In this document: positions 1-12,030 of the stretch, one piece after another | Layout: each line of letters begins with the position of its first letter | Numbering within the stretch: position 1 is the stretch's first letter | Assembly (NCBI RefSeq): GCF_016086655.4 | Contig: NC_052131.2 | Span: forward strand, 34,163,705 to 34,227,704 | Source: Lepeophtheirus salmonis | Lineage: Eukaryota; Arthropoda; Copepoda; Siphonostomatoida; Caligidae | Direction: 5' to 3' | DNA: 64,000 nt | Notes under the pieces: model-generated | The model's database searches: none | The model's input: the letters and a program-made list of their open reading frames with translations, nothing else | Told to the model about the DNA's origin: nothing | Made by a program: the position numbers and the translations under genes

Positions 1-602
1 TAAACGATTTGTACAATTAATTTATATTAAATATTAAACCTGTTTTTAAAAAAAAGTTTTTATTTAACAAAAGAAGATGTTTGTAGTGTTACTAAATTCA
101 AAAATTGCTAGTTTTTAATTCAAAGAAAACAAAATGAGATAACATTTTGAAAACAAAAAAGTCCAACAGCAGATCTACTCTTAATGCAAATTTATAAAGG
201 CTAAAACAATATTATATAAATACTCATATTTCATAGTTTAAACATATTTTTGGTAACACCTAAACATTATTAAGGGGATTTTCATTCATCTGGTTCGAAG
301 AGTAACCAAAATAAGATTTAAAAAATAGGTAAAATAACAACTTCTGAAGTTGAAACCACCTTAGTTCTCCCATAATATTGAAATAGAAAGAGAGAAACAA
401 TAACGTAAAGTAGGGTTGCAACTTTTGGTGAAAAACAAATAAGTTGAACAAAAAACAAAAGAAAGAAAAATAATACTTGTTATCAGAGGTGATGCTATCT
501 TTCATTATTGAGGGGGGAGGGTGGCGGCTTGGTCTAAATATGAGCATCCTTATATATTTACTCATAAAAATATGATTATTTTACACATATAATACTAGAA
601 AT
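1..602. other. AT-rich stretch, no gene seen
   Basis: The stretch is full of A and T runs and no reading frame in it looks conserved. A 101-codon frame on the minus strand at 260-565 is rich in Phe, Leu, Tyr and Ser, as expected from translating AT-rich noncoding DNA. A short G-rich patch lies near 510-530. Confidence 0.6.
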
Positions 603-1006
603 TTGTAAGCGAATGCTCAAGCACTCTCGCTAAAAATGGGGTTGAAGAACTGAGAAATTTCTACAATGACCTAAAATAAGTTCATAAAGCCATTTGTCAT
701 ATTATTATGTGAAAAAATACAATTAATTTATTAGATTCACATAGTTTAATATATATCTAACCCTAACAAAAGGCCTGTGATAGGTTTGATATTGAAATTA
801 AATTATTTCATAATAACTATGCTTTATGAATTTCACAGGTCTGATTTTTTATATAGGTGTATGTTTTACTATTTAAAAATAATAAATACTTCTTTTTATA
901 AAATATGACAAATGGCCTTTTGAACTTATATTATGTCATGTTAGTAATTTCTTAGAGTTCTTCTACCAAATTTGTGGCGGACATACTTGATACTTTGGTT
1001 ACAGGT
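603..1006. mobile_element. MITE or foldback element with about 100-base inverted arms
   Basis: The left arm (about 603-700) and the reverse complement of the right arm (about 905-1006) match over most of their length. Shared blocks in order are TCAAG, GAAGAACT, AGAAATT, ATGACNTAA, ATAAGTTCA and CCATTTGTCATATT. The core between them is AT-rich with no coding potential. Size and structure fit a miniature inverted-repeat transposable element mobilised by an unknown DNA transposase. I could not identify a target-site duplication, so the superfamily is open and the outermost few bases are approximate. Confidence 0.75.
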
Positions 1007-1875
1007 TTCTTGAATTACATAATTAAATATATATAATTATGTAATTGCAGAGATTGCCTACGTTGCAGGGCTGAATAGAAAGTAATAGAAACAAAAAATG
1101 AATGTAGAAGTAAAGGGACTGATAGATATATGTAGAAGGATACAGAAGGAGAAGAGAAGGAGAGAGATACAGAAAGAGAGAAGAAAATTAAGTTTTATCT
1201 CAGTCACAGGCTATAAATGACCTCAAACATTATGGGTTATTTTATAAGTCTACTGGCTAAATTTTAGAGTGGTCTGTTCGACCATTTTGGATTCCATATG
1301 TGATTATACCAAAATTAACCTTATAAATATATATAAGATATTGGAAACTTTTGGGGACTCAATCCCCTCCAAAGGGACTAGTGATGCCCCTTGCTGCTAC
1401 AAGTATCCATTCCTTGAGTAGTGCTTATTATTTATATTCAATAAGGAGAAGCTCATAGATTATGCTATAGGAACCTGATAGCAATTAAGGGATTGCTTAC
1501 TCATTTGAACAAAAGTTGCTACTGGAGAAGTAAATAAAACTTTCTCCTTGTAAAACAATGATACCAATCTCCAATGGCAGTCTATATTTCTCTCTCACTC
1601 AAAAAGATTTAATCATTAGCACTGTCGTCAGGTGTACATATATATATAAGTATATTTTACTACTCACAAGCATAATAGGGAGTACTTAAGGCACTCCTTA
1701 CAATATAACATAAAAAGCCATTTTCATTTTCTCATTGGTTTTAAGTTGAGCAATGATATGACAATAATAGCAAATAGAAAAAAGTCCATTACAATATTCC
1801 TCTGGAGTAAACTGATTGCCAACAATTTTACACACACCGGGATGTAAGTTTTTGTTACATCTTTAAATATGAGTT
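1007..1875. other. Noncoding stretch with a purine-rich tract
   Basis: No gene is seen. A GA-rich tract (AGAAGGAGAAGAGAAGGAG and similar) runs from about 1115 to 1190. A small GC-richer patch at 1350-1400 contains complementary words (TTGGGGACT, AATCCCCTCC) but forms no recognised feature. Confidence 0.5.
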
Positions 1876-1945
1876 ACATTGGGGCGAGATGGTTAAGCAA
1901 TTTCGTGCGAGTATCGCATACAATGACTTGTGTGATTTTTTTTTA
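1876..1945 (+). repeat. Possible tRNA-like SINE head
   Basis: The segment beginning GGGGCGAGATGGTTAAGCA resembles the 5' part of a Leu- or Ser-type tRNA with an A-box, and it is followed within about 60 bases by a T-run that could end a pol III transcript. I do not see a convincing B-box, so this may be chance. Confidence 0.25.
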
Positions 1946-2560
1946 AATTTTGAGAGAGTACTTATATCATTTATATATATAGGAACAATTCAAATGAGTA
2001 ATCATAACTAATTAATTATATATAATGAACAAATAACACATTAATGTACACTAAAATAACTTTTCATTACTTTTTAAACTTTTTTCTTAACTAGGTCAAC
2101 CATAAATATCATTGTATGTGTAGGTACCGCATAACTTTTTCTTCTTGGAATGTTAATTTTTTTTTTTTTTTTTGTAAAATATTAATGTAATTTTCCGTTG
2201 GAAAATCCTTTAAATGACATTTGAACATCTCTTTATTTAATTGGAATATGCGATAATTTACAGGGCTGTGCTATGAATAAATTATATTTTATGTATGAAA
2301 AAAAAAAAAAAAACCTAGCATAGAATATTCATATATACACATATATTCTTTACCATAGAACTAATAATAAGCTGTAAAATATGTATATTCCCATTTATCG
2401 AGCCTTAAGTAAATACTTGTATGGGAGAAAATAAATCTCTCATACTTCTAAAGAAAAATGGTATACATATGTATATTTATTGTTGTAAATCGTTAGCATA
2501 TTCAATATGAAAAACAAAAAACAAAAAAAAATCGAAATTTATAATGATAATATTGACAAT
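1946..2560. other. Noncoding stretch with homopolymers
   Basis: No gene is seen. There is a long T run near 2157-2174 and a long A run near 2299-2313, plus short TA arrays. Confidence 0.5.
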
Positions 2561-2564
2561 TAGC

Positions 2565-2865
2565 AGAATAAATAGTCATGAAAGTAACTTAGGTTTCATG
2601 ACGATTTATTCGTTTCACAACTGCAATCAGTTATGAATCGAAAGAAATAAATATAATTCCACTCCGTGACGTGAAAGAATAAAGATAGAAATTACTTCGA
2701 TGCTCATCTTCAATTCTACTCTGAGTTTAACAAGGACTCACACATAAAACTCCCCAACAAATATTTATGCTTACTCTCCGTTATTTATGAGCACTCGCAC
2801 TCTATACATAGATGTTCCTTCCTCAAGAATGAAATAACAGTAATAACAGCTTTGAATAGTAAAAA
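2565..2865 (-). repeat. Dispersed repeat family A, minus-strand copy
   Basis: Read on the minus strand, this copy contains GTGCTCATAAATAACGGAGA, then CTCAGAGTAGAATTGAAGAT and AGTAATTTCTATC in the same order as the plus-strand copies near 27.1-27.5, 32.2 and 42.3 kb. It is diverged, with small indels. The family shows no clear protein and its full length is unknown. Confidence 0.65.
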
Positions 2866-2984
2866 AAAAAAAAACCCACAGATCAGACTTAACTACACAA
2901 TGGTTTGTACACATTAAGCTCATATTTTTGTAATTATAATAATTGATGCATTTATAAATAGATTTCGAGTATGTTTGGAAGAGA

Positions 2985-3185
2985 TTGGATACTGATATTT
3001 AGTGTTGTTTAGTCTTAGGACTGGTCCTTCGGACTGTCATTATTAGAACTGATTTAAAAAATAAATGAGTTACATTGTCAAAAGTTAAAAGTTTTAGGAC
3101 TGATATGCAGGACTTAGCTCGAGTGGGCTGTAGTCTTCAGTCCTACATAAGGACTGACACTACACTACTGGTAATATAACTTTGG
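2985..3185 (-). repeat. Dispersed repeat family C, minus-strand copy
   Basis: This block is dense in GGACTG, GGTCC and AGTCCT words. Its reverse complement aligns with 36560-36780, sharing TCAGTTCTAATAATGACAGT, AAGTCCTGCATAT and the GGACCAGTCC region. It resembles a non-autonomous DNA element, but no open frame or clean terminal repeat can be assigned. Confidence 0.65.
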
Positions 3186-3399
3186 ACTTGAGGCTATTTT
3201 AATACCAGCAAGTAACTTTTAGCTATATAACCTTAATTACAAAGAACCGTTATAAGTACAAAATAGTGCAAGAAAATCTAATTCACTAATGAATGATGAG
3301 TATAGGTGGAAGCAAGGGAACAATTATTATCAATATATGACGTTGTTTTTATGGAACTTTTATTCCCAATTGTTAAATTGATTATGGCAACCCTGGAAA

Positions 3400-3560
3400 T
3401 GAGTGGAAGTACAATGGAGCAACACATTGGGGAGAACTTAGTCTCTTGAACTCAAGGTGCATAGGTTCCCGCCCAGGTCATTCATAGAGAAGGAAATATA
3501 CTTTATGTACATGGACTTCAAAAAAGATTTCCTAGGTCAAATGAAGTAAATGTAAAAATA
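3400..3560 (+). repeat. Possible tRNA-derived SINE fragment
   Basis: The run CTCTTGAACTCAAGGTGCAT followed by AGGTTCCCGCCC looks like the anticodon arm, variable region and B-box of a tRNA-derived SINE. The A-box half just upstream is poorly preserved. It is too degraded to be a functional tRNA gene. Confidence 0.35.
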
Positions 3561-3998
3561 TAATGTTTAATTGTACTTAATCAGTGCAACTCCATCTGAA
3601 CAATTAAAGGAATATTAAAGAAATGGGTGAAATTTTGGAAAATGGACGTTATAAAATTTTAATTCCAAGCAAATTAAAATCAGTTGAAGATGTCACAAAC
3701 AACTTTATTTGCTCAGTCAGAAAATGTACATAAGTATCGTACCGACCCGAAAATCTCGTCAATTGTGATACAAAATTGTAAATTCTAAGTATTTTCTCGC
3801 GTACGAGATTCTTTGTAGATGGCAAACTGAGTAGTGTTTTTATTATTTAAAACTATTATGATTATTATTTAAAGCTATTATTATTATTATTTAAGTCTTG
3901 ATGAGTTAACATCGGAGGATCATGTGTGTGTGTGTCCGTGAAAGGCAAAGAATTACACTAAATATTTTTAGTGGAATTATAAGTGAAGGTAATAATTG
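3561..3998. other. Noncoding stretch
   Basis: No gene is seen. A short ATT-type microsatellite lies at about 3838-3898 and a GT run near 3923-3937. Confidence 0.5.
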
Positions 3999-3999
3999 G

Positions 4000-4290
4000 A
4001 TTCAGAGTAGAATTGAAAATTACAGAGTTATTCTGGCATATATCTTGCAAGATAAGGAGTGGAATTTATGTTTATTTGCTTTTTTTAATAGATATAAGTA
4101 GCTACTCCAATGAAACGTCCAGCGGGCTAAGCTACTCTCCTCCAATACATTCTTCAAATTTATTGTGTTATCACGTTAATTTTCGATGTTTTGTTTTTTT
4201 CATACCAAAAATTCTTGGAATTTACAACTCTATTTACATGAAAAATACATTGATAACAACGGGTACACTCCAATAAAAAAATTGTAATTA
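4000..4290 (+). repeat. Dispersed repeat family A copy
   Basis: The copy shares AGAGTAGAATTGA, then GAAACGTC, and ACATTCTTCAAATTT followed by GTTAATTTTCG, with the copy at 27.0-27.6 kb in the same order. A 97-codon frame here (3983-4276) is a by-product of the AT-rich repeat and shows no domain. Confidence 0.6.
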
Positions 4291-4795
4291 ATCAAGCCTC
4301 TAAATTATCTAATATATTCCGACCATTATATTTCATGTTAATGTCAATATCAATATACACTAAAAACGTCTTAAGATTACACCGAGGAACACTCCTTTTG
4401 TATAAATGAATTCAAGCCAAAAAATGAATTTATATTTGAGGCCAGAATCCAAAATTGATATCAGTTTTTCTCTCAGTCATCTAAACTCTTATATATATGG
4501 AATTATTTTAACTAGGAACTATTATCGTTCAGAGTCATTTTGACCCTTAAAACAATCTCCAAATTTAAAATAAAAATAATAAAACTTATTGGAATGTGTT
4601 TTTTATGTTTAAAAAGTGTTTTAATAGATTATGTATCTTATTCTGAACTTTATACATTTCCATTTTTATGCTAATAAATGATAAAAACGGTGCTATACTT
4701 CCGACCCTTTTAACTTATCAATAATACATATTGATAAAGCATATCATAGCTTTTATAAAATAAAATATTCAATGTCTAATTTAAGAATGATTTAT
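4291..4795. other. AT-rich noncoding stretch
   Basis: Nothing beyond AT-rich sequence is recognised here. Confidence 0.5.
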
Positions 4796-4895
4796 TAAAA
4801 AATTAGGTATCTCCAAGGATTTTTGTCCATTTCATATTTTTTAAGTGATCCTATTTTGAAATATTAAAAATCTATACTCATCGTAAATGGATTGC
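4796..4895 (+). repeat. Dispersed repeat family F, left-part copy
   Basis: The block aligns nearly end to end with 55005-55107. Shared words include TCTCCAAGGATTTT, TTTTTAAGTGAT, AAATATTAAAAAT and ACTCATCGT followed by AATGGATT. Similarity stops abruptly after that point, so this is a truncated copy of a longer repeat seen at 55 kb. Confidence 0.75.
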
Positions 4896-5329
4896 TTTAT
4901 TGTTTCGATCCTGGTATCTCATTCAAGGAAGGAGTACACTCTACTCCCTTATGAGGTCTGGTAGTCGGATGAATTCTCCTTCCGTCGTCCCTTGTGGAAT
5001 TTAGAATCAGAATTCGAATATCAATTGAGATAGATGATCAAGTTAGTATTTTATATAATAATTTCTGAAGCGTTGTTTTTACGCTCCCTGCAATTTACAT
5101 AATATGTATATGCCTTAGTATGATTAAAGGAGATTTTGAATAGAGCTTCGTTGACTTGATTAAATTATGTTGAGTAACTAAACATTTGACTCAGGAAAAT
5201 AAAAAAAGAAAGGGATAAAATTAAGTAGCTATGCATGTCTCGTAGCCATTTAGTAATTTCAATTCAAAAAAGTACTTTCACTTTGCACTTTGATTGTGAT
5301 ATCAAGATTTGACTTGGATTTTTGAGTTT
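4896..5329. other. Noncoding stretch
   Basis: A GC-richer segment at about 4910-5000 (TATGAGGTCTGGTAGTCGGA, then TTCTCCTTCCGTCGTCCC) stands out from its surroundings and may be a fragment of another repeat. No coding frame is supported. Confidence 0.4.
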
Positions 5330-5387
5330 AAAATCAATTGCAAATTTTAATCCAGTATAAAATCAATTGCAAATTTTAATCCAGTAT
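5330..5387 (+). repeat. Perfect 29-base tandem duplication
   Basis: Two identical 29-base units (5330-5358 and 5359-5387), each starting AAAATCAATTGC and ending TCCAGTAT, lie head to tail with no mismatch. Perfect identity in otherwise diverged DNA indicates a recent local duplication. Confidence 0.9.
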
Positions 5388-6322
5388 AAAAATCATTGAC
5401 TCAATTTTATGCTATAATTTTTGAGTAATTAAAAAACTAATGTACTTCAAATTTTATTGCAAAATTTATCTAGGTCAACAAATGACCATTTATCCTTTTT
5501 ATTTGCATTATTAAAAAATATATATTTTAATATTAATATTAGTAAGTATAGTTTCAAAAAATAAAGATTTCATAACAATGTTGCATTATGTTACTTGGAT
5601 TTAAAAAAAATATTCTTGAGCAAAACTGACAAAAATTTTCTCTTAACCGCCAATTATATAATTTGGAGACATTTGCTCTAATTTTGAGGATCCATGATCA
5701 CTTAACCAAATTGGAATACACATAGTTTTGCTACTATTTTATGATTGAAGAGGTAATTTTTATAAGTTTCCTCTGAAATTTACAATTTAATTCAATAATG
5801 GGCCATTAATTCATACCCAAATTATGAGAAATAGCATTATTGAAAGTGAAACGGAAGAAATCGTACAACTTTAATGTTTTGAACTGTAAAAAAATTATTA
5901 TCATTCTCTAGTTTAGTATTGTTATAAGATAGCAAATTATATCCAGTTATGTATTTGGATTGTCATTAATTAGTATTATATGATGGTGCATGGAGATCTA
6001 GAATAACTGGAACGCTCACACACTGAAAAAAAGAAAAGAAAATTTCTGTTATAAGGCTATTGTTTTCCCCTCGTATTTTCATACTCAACAGCGTATTTAG
6101 TATTTAATGAATACAACTTTGTTCATCATAATTAAAACGTGCATTGCTGACAACAATCTAAGTTAATTATTATAATATTTGCTTATTTAAATAAAGCTTG
6201 TGAATTACTTGTGATTGTGTGCTTTTCAATCTTTTCTAAGATCTACTTTTGAGCACAGTAAGTAAAATATCCTGTAGTACTTGTGGATATGGGATTAATA
6301 ATTTATCTATATATTTCAGATC
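5388..6322. other. AT-rich flank upstream of the THAP pseudogene
   Basis: No gene is seen and no promoter motif can be assigned. The last bases (6314-6319, TTTCAG) resemble a splice acceptor directly before the pseudogene frame. Confidence 0.4.
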
Positions 6323-7135
6323 ATCCCTAATAAGTGCTGTGTTCCTAAGTGATCCTCCAGATATAATGGAAAACCAGCCAGAGCAAGGATATTGCTCCAT
6401 TCTTTACCACTGGATAAATCCTCAAAAGGTGCCTGGCTTAGAGCCGTTTCACAGGACAACAATGGGACGTAGGCACCTTCTAAGTATTCAAGGATATGTT
6501 CTCTCCATTTTCACGAGGATGCCTTTGTATATGAGAGCGCAGACCACAAGAGGAAATATGGATCTTATGGAGTTGAAGATAATCAGCTCCAAAAACGTTA
6601 TTTGAAATCCTCTGCAGTGCCTAGTATTTTCCCCAATCTTCCGAAATACTTAACATCCGTCAAAAGTCAACGGCCGACGTCGAGAGCTACCATATCAGCC
6701 AGGATTTATAAGGAAAATTAAGCTATCGTTGAAGCTCAACGATCATTATTCCTTAAAGATTCTGTTATTGACTTTAGTCATTTGTGTCTTAAGTGTAGAG
6801 ATGAAAAATTCCCGACGAATGTTCATTGGAGGAGTACGGAGAATTCAATTCAGTTTTTCTGTCTATCTGAACTGTGTTCTGATTTTGTCGAAATCGAATT
6901 CTCAGTGATGATAAAGTGTGATTTGACATTCAATTTATACCACGAGAACGTCAACCTAGATCTGAGCTGCGTAAATCACCTCACAACAAATAGAAAGATC
7001 ACCTCGCTATGCCTTCTCCAGAACATCCTTGCTCATATAAAGACCATTCCTTTTCCTCCAATGAAAGATATGATTAATCACTTAATCAATGAAGTTGAGA
7101 TTATCGTTGAAAATCTATATCCGTCGGATACTTGA
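6323..7135 (+). pseudogene. THAP-domain zinc-finger protein pseudogene
   Basis: One frame runs for 270 codons and begins with a THAP domain. Following the family's C-x4-C ... W ... C-x2-H ... AVPxIF pattern I see Cys5, Trp38, Cys59 and His62 (CSLHF), and the closing AVPSIFP at residues 98-104. THAP proteins are zinc-dependent DNA-binding factors, many derived from P-element-type transposases. The rest (105-270) is Cys- and His-containing and unrecognised. Three in-frame stops break it: TGA at 6350-6352 exactly where the second zinc ligand Cys is expected, TAG at 6470-6472 and TAA at 6719-6721. The expected start of such proteins (M-P-x-x-C) reads ATC at 6323-6325. No frameshift is present, so decay has been by substitution. 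The TTTCAG just before the frame leaves open that this was an internal exon. I am confident of the THAP assignment and of the broken state. Confidence 0.85.
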
Positions 7136-8790
7136 GTTCTCAAAAAGTTTTTCTCAAGTTAGTTTGGACAAATCAATTGAGGAGTGTTCTAGATCAAATT
7201 AATAGTGGATGACTGGTCCATCCAAACGATGAATTATTTTCGACTGTCACACAAATTTATTGTTTATATAACTTTATTATTTCAAGTGAAAATGCAAAAT
7301 CTATTTTTTTTTCAATCCAACAATTTAAAAAAAAGTATTTACAAAAATATGTTGTGAGATGATAGATTATGAACTAATTATAATTAATCAAAATTGTTGT
7401 AATGGTCATATTTTTAAAGATTTATTTTTAAGCACATGTTGACAAGTTTTCAATATTATGACCAAGAATTTTTCTAAAAAAATTAATGATAAAATTAATT
7501 TGAAAAGGTTGCACAGCAATGTAAAGTCTTGTAAACAGAATTAAAAAATTGTTAAACTTACTTCCTAATAATATATACGAATGTTTCATGTTCTAGATTT
7601 CCATGGATAGTCACATTTTTGTTAAGAAGAGTAAATAAGTTAATAGATAACAAATGTATGTGGACAAAACCAAAATTTAATTAAATATCTCAGCAATTAA
7701 ACATTAATTATATATTTACTTGATATGAATTGGTATTTTGATAATTTCAAAATATGTTTAACAATTTGATTGAAACCAAATTGTAAAACTAACTAAAGAA
7801 TATTTAAAAGTAAATTAAGTATTTTTTTTTATGATCTTATTCAGAAATTAACAAGTTTATTCTTTTTTGTCGATTTAGAAGTAAAAATAAAGTGATGCAG
7901 TCTTTTATTTTACTTATTATTGCAATTGGCATTCACTGCAATATCGATTTTAATTCAATTTTTAGACAAAAATTACTTGATATTTTATGTTGGAATTTTA
8001 GTGAATCCTGTTTTTAGATGACAAAACAGTTTAAAAACAAAAGAACACAAATTTAATACAGCATACTTTTTTTTTTTTTTTAATATTAATATTTTTTGAA
8101 AAAATTGATTGAACAAACAGTTTTTTTTAAATACCCTTAAAAATATCTACATATCTCATAATTGGAGCTTTGAACTCAGCAAATATATATTATATATACC
8201 AATTCAATCGACAAAAATTCTTTTTAATCTGATAAAAGATATATTTATTTTTTATCAAATCAGATATTTAATGATTAAGCTTTTTAAAAAAATTTCAAAT
8301 ATTTAAAAAAATATATATATTATGGTGTAACGAATTTTATTTCTTAGTCTTTGAATCAAAATGTATGCTAAAAATTTCACAATTTAAAAATAAGAAGAAT
8401 TTATTTATGATTATTATCAAATGCGTATTTATCTACATATTCAAAAGTACATTTTCTAATATTTGTAGACGTAATAAATAAATTCATTTGTAAAACAAAA
8501 TATTAATCATTATAAAAATTTACATATCTATCCTTTTCAAACCCATAAGTTACCTGAAAATATTTTTCGTTGAATTTTAATACTTTGAGGTCTCTAAGAT
8601 CATATTAACATTTTTTTAAATTAGAATAGTAAAATTCTACATTATCATCATTACCTAAAAAATAATGGGACACTGGTGTCATTCTGAGGCTAAAATGAGT
8701 TTTATACTTATAAAATTTAGGTTAATTATTCATTTTTTCTTATTTATTATAAATTTGAGCACTTTTATTTCATATTCTATTTGCAAAATA
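7136..8790. other. AT-rich stretch, no gene seen
   Basis: Long A/T runs and short open frames of Ile, Lys, Asn, Phe and Leu only. TA runs lie at about 8185-8200 and 8310-8325. Nothing recognisable. Confidence 0.55.
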
Positions 8791-11139
8791 ATTATAAAGG
8801 ATATCTTTGCAAACAATTTGGCGTAATTTTGGAAGAATAAATTGTGGAAATTTTTTGCATGCGATATTTTCGGAAGCAATTTATATGATTAACTATACAG
8901 CAAAAGTTACTTCTTAATACTATTTCTTGCAGAGCCCATAAATTGGGATTTTTTTTTTTGTTAAACTGTTGTAAGAACACCATTATTTTGGAATAATAAA
9001 TAATTAACCTTGTTTTCTGTCACTAATATTTTATTCAATTAAGTATATTTTTATAAAATCAGCAAAAAAAAAAAGAATTATACTCAGAAAAAACTACAAT
9101 GTATACCAGTTGATATACTAATAAAAAAATTAGTTCCCACCCCGGGGGTTACCAGAGTCCCAAAGAGTTCAAATTTGAAAAACTTATGAAAAATAGATTA
9201 GAAATAAACAATATTTGAATAATTAAAATCTCAATAAGTTAACATACATTTATTTGATTAAATGATACTTTCCTTTTTAAAAATAGAAAATTATAAGGGG
9301 TCAAAACTTGTTTTTGTTTTTTTATGTGGAAAATGATGATACTCAGTAGCTCACCAAATATTCAAAACTCACTTTTTGATGCATCCTTAAAAAATATGAA
9401 CTATAGTTTGACATTTTAGCTATGAAACCAAAAAATAAAACCACGAAAATATGAAAAAAAAACAAGAGCAAAATCTAATATCGAATTTATTGAACAACAG
9501 TTTCCTATTGGTCCCCAAGATAGACAGTCATTTACTGTTGGTCCTTGAAATATTTTCAATACCTTCAATATTGTCACAATTGAACGATTTTACCTTTTGT
9601 AAAGAACAACATGGAACCAGACTAGACTGCGTTCCTTGGTCCTTAATAAAAACTGAAACAAGGCTATTAGTTGCCTTTGTTTAAAAAAACAGGGATTTGA
9701 TCGTTCGATAATTTTTTTGTTTATTTTTTTCATATTTTTTCGGAGAATTATTTTAATATCTTTAATTTTAATTTTATTTTTACTAGATTTTCAGGTATGA
9801 AATATTAGAATATTTTTTGAGCATTTAACAAATATTAATTAAATTCGTATCAAATTTTTACTCAGATCCTTACTTTCAAATCAAAAGATTTTACATGCGA
9901 TCGAATAAATATATAATATGAAAGAACGAAAAAAAATAGATATGACTTTTACGTAAGCGTGTGCTATTTGACCTAAATCTATCAGTGAAAGAAAATAAAT
10001 CTTTCTTAACTTTTTTTTTTTTTTGTATGTGGTGATAATTCTGAAGACACACCTAGTCATACATATATAATAATTAATTATAAATGTTTGTCGATTGACA
10101 AAAGTTTTCTTTGCTACTACTCTTCAACAATTACATCCCAATCATATATATTTTTTGAAAGATTTACAGAAAACAAATAACCATTGTTCAATTAGTAAAC
10201 ATACCATACGGATACAAAAATAGGAGGTTTTCCCCTTATGTATTTTATTAAATATTAAATATCTTTATCAACATTTAAAATATTTATTTAAATAATTAAA
10301 TAAGCAATAATTATTTACTATCGCTAGAATTTTATAGAAATAAAAAATTGATGTACGTCCTCACTTTAAGACACATAAATCTATTTTTTTACTAATAACA
10401 AAAAAAAAGGAAGCTTTTCCAAATTTTATCTAATTTTGTCAACATTTCATTGTTTTTTCTGTAACTTTTTTTTCTTGTATACACTTTTACTATGTTATTG
10501 TATTTTTGAATTATAGTTAACAAGTATGTGTACAAACTTTGAGACCCATAAATTCATTTTTTTAGTACAATTTCTTTTTTTTTTTTTATAGAAAGAGATG
10601 TTCAAAATGAGGAAGTTAAAATGAAAAGGATAGCAATCATTCAATTCAATTTTGTATATAATTATTTTTGAAAGTTTGAGTTTATAACCCAAGTCGAATA
10701 TATATTTATTTTTTAAATCTTTTAATTACCATGCATATTTCTATCAGTACTGGACGATCTAATTACGAATAGGTAATAATTTTTTTTTATATTTCAACTC
10801 AGAAATTACAAAACAATTGGCATTCTTTTAAAAATGATGTATACAAGTTGTAGCACTCATAAGCAGATTTTTACTACAACAAAATTACAACTTCTACGTC
10901 TTTTTGTTTAAATACTTCATCAGGTTTTCGTAATTGGTTTCAACATATGCAAAACCACAAATTTTATATCGTAAATATATATGTATGGTAACTTTTAATT
11001 GACGTATAATAACTTCAATTCCAATATCCCTTTCTTAAATGTACAAAATTCTACATCGAAAGTAATTCCATCGCCCTCTCTCCACTAGCTGTATTTAAGA
11101 CTCTCCCCATTTTCAAATACAACATTACAATGCCATTAA
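8791..11139. other. AT-rich stretch, no gene seen
   Basis: No gene is supported. A 63-codon minus-strand frame at 8792-8983 and a 77-codon plus-strand frame at 9451-9684 show no known motif. A small GC-rich patch (CCCACCCCGGGGGTTACC) lies at about 9136-9153. TTGGTCC occurs three times between 9505 and 9645, faintly recalling the GGACC-rich family C. The rest is A/T runs. Confidence 0.5.
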
Positions 11140-12030
11140 TTAAGTGTCATATTATTATATATCCTTGAGCCAAAATGGCTTTAAGACGAAATGGTTTAAG
11201 GGAGAATGTCCTGAGGCAAAATTATTTAAGGCAAAAGGACCAGGCAACATTTTGAACTGCTTAAAATCAAATCAGACACTGCTCTGTAAATGTGAGGACC
11301 TCACGCCTACCGAAAATATCTCATAAATAATTGAAGAAGTTGCAATGACAATAATGAAGGTATTTGATCCGAGAAATACTGAATGGACGAAAAATATCAA
11401 GGAGAATAAAATATCTAGTCATTTTGTTGGTATATTGTTAAAAAAAAATCAAAGAGAATGGTGACCCCTTAACTTCAGGACCAGAGGTAAACACTTTGAT
11501 TGTGACTAATACTTCTAAAGACTGGAGATAATTTTTTAGGCAATAGCTTCAGCACCAGCAAGTGACCCATCCGAGATATATGATAGCTAGACCTGGACTG
11601 TAAAAGGTCAACAAAGACACAATGATATATTACCTCATTACCATGTGAAGCAACCGTACCCATCATATTTCGGACGGAGGGTGACATAATGTGTAAGTTG
11701 AAAAATTATTGTAATATAGCTCCAGAAGAACCAAAAGAAAATCAAGAACAACAGAACTGAATTACTATTTCTCAAATTGATAGTTTGCTACAACTTGGGA
11801 CATTTGTGCCCAATATCAGACGTATTTAGGGCTTTACTTGGATGGAATCATGGATGGGCACAATGCATAGATCATTTGGTTATGATTAAGAATAGGAATG
11901 ATTGGAAGTGGACTAGGCCTAATATTGATCATGATGAAGAAATATTCCCAGTCATCAAGATTAGGATATTTGTTATGATACAGCAAGAAAGCTTGTTTAT
12001 ATTATGTCAAATAAAAATATACTGTTAATA
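11140..12030 (+). other. Less AT-rich block, possible unidentified coding relic
   Basis: This block is visibly less AT-rich than its flanks. It holds several medium-length frames that jump between frames: plus-strand frames at 11144-11326 and 11777-12028, and minus-strand 11475-11687. No family is recognised in any frame. It could be a decayed gene or the inside of an older transposon, or simply compositional variation. Confidence 0.3.

Noticed and set aside
6350..6352. In-frame TGA at a Cys position as selenocysteine or a recoded stop
   Set aside because: A TAG and a TAA also interrupt the same frame and the start codon is missing, so simple pseudogene decay explains it; Cys codons are one step from TGA.
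6249..6605. 118-codon plus-strand frame as a gene
   Set aside because: It overlaps the THAP frame in a different register; the zinc-finger pattern lies in the other frame, so this one is a shadow.
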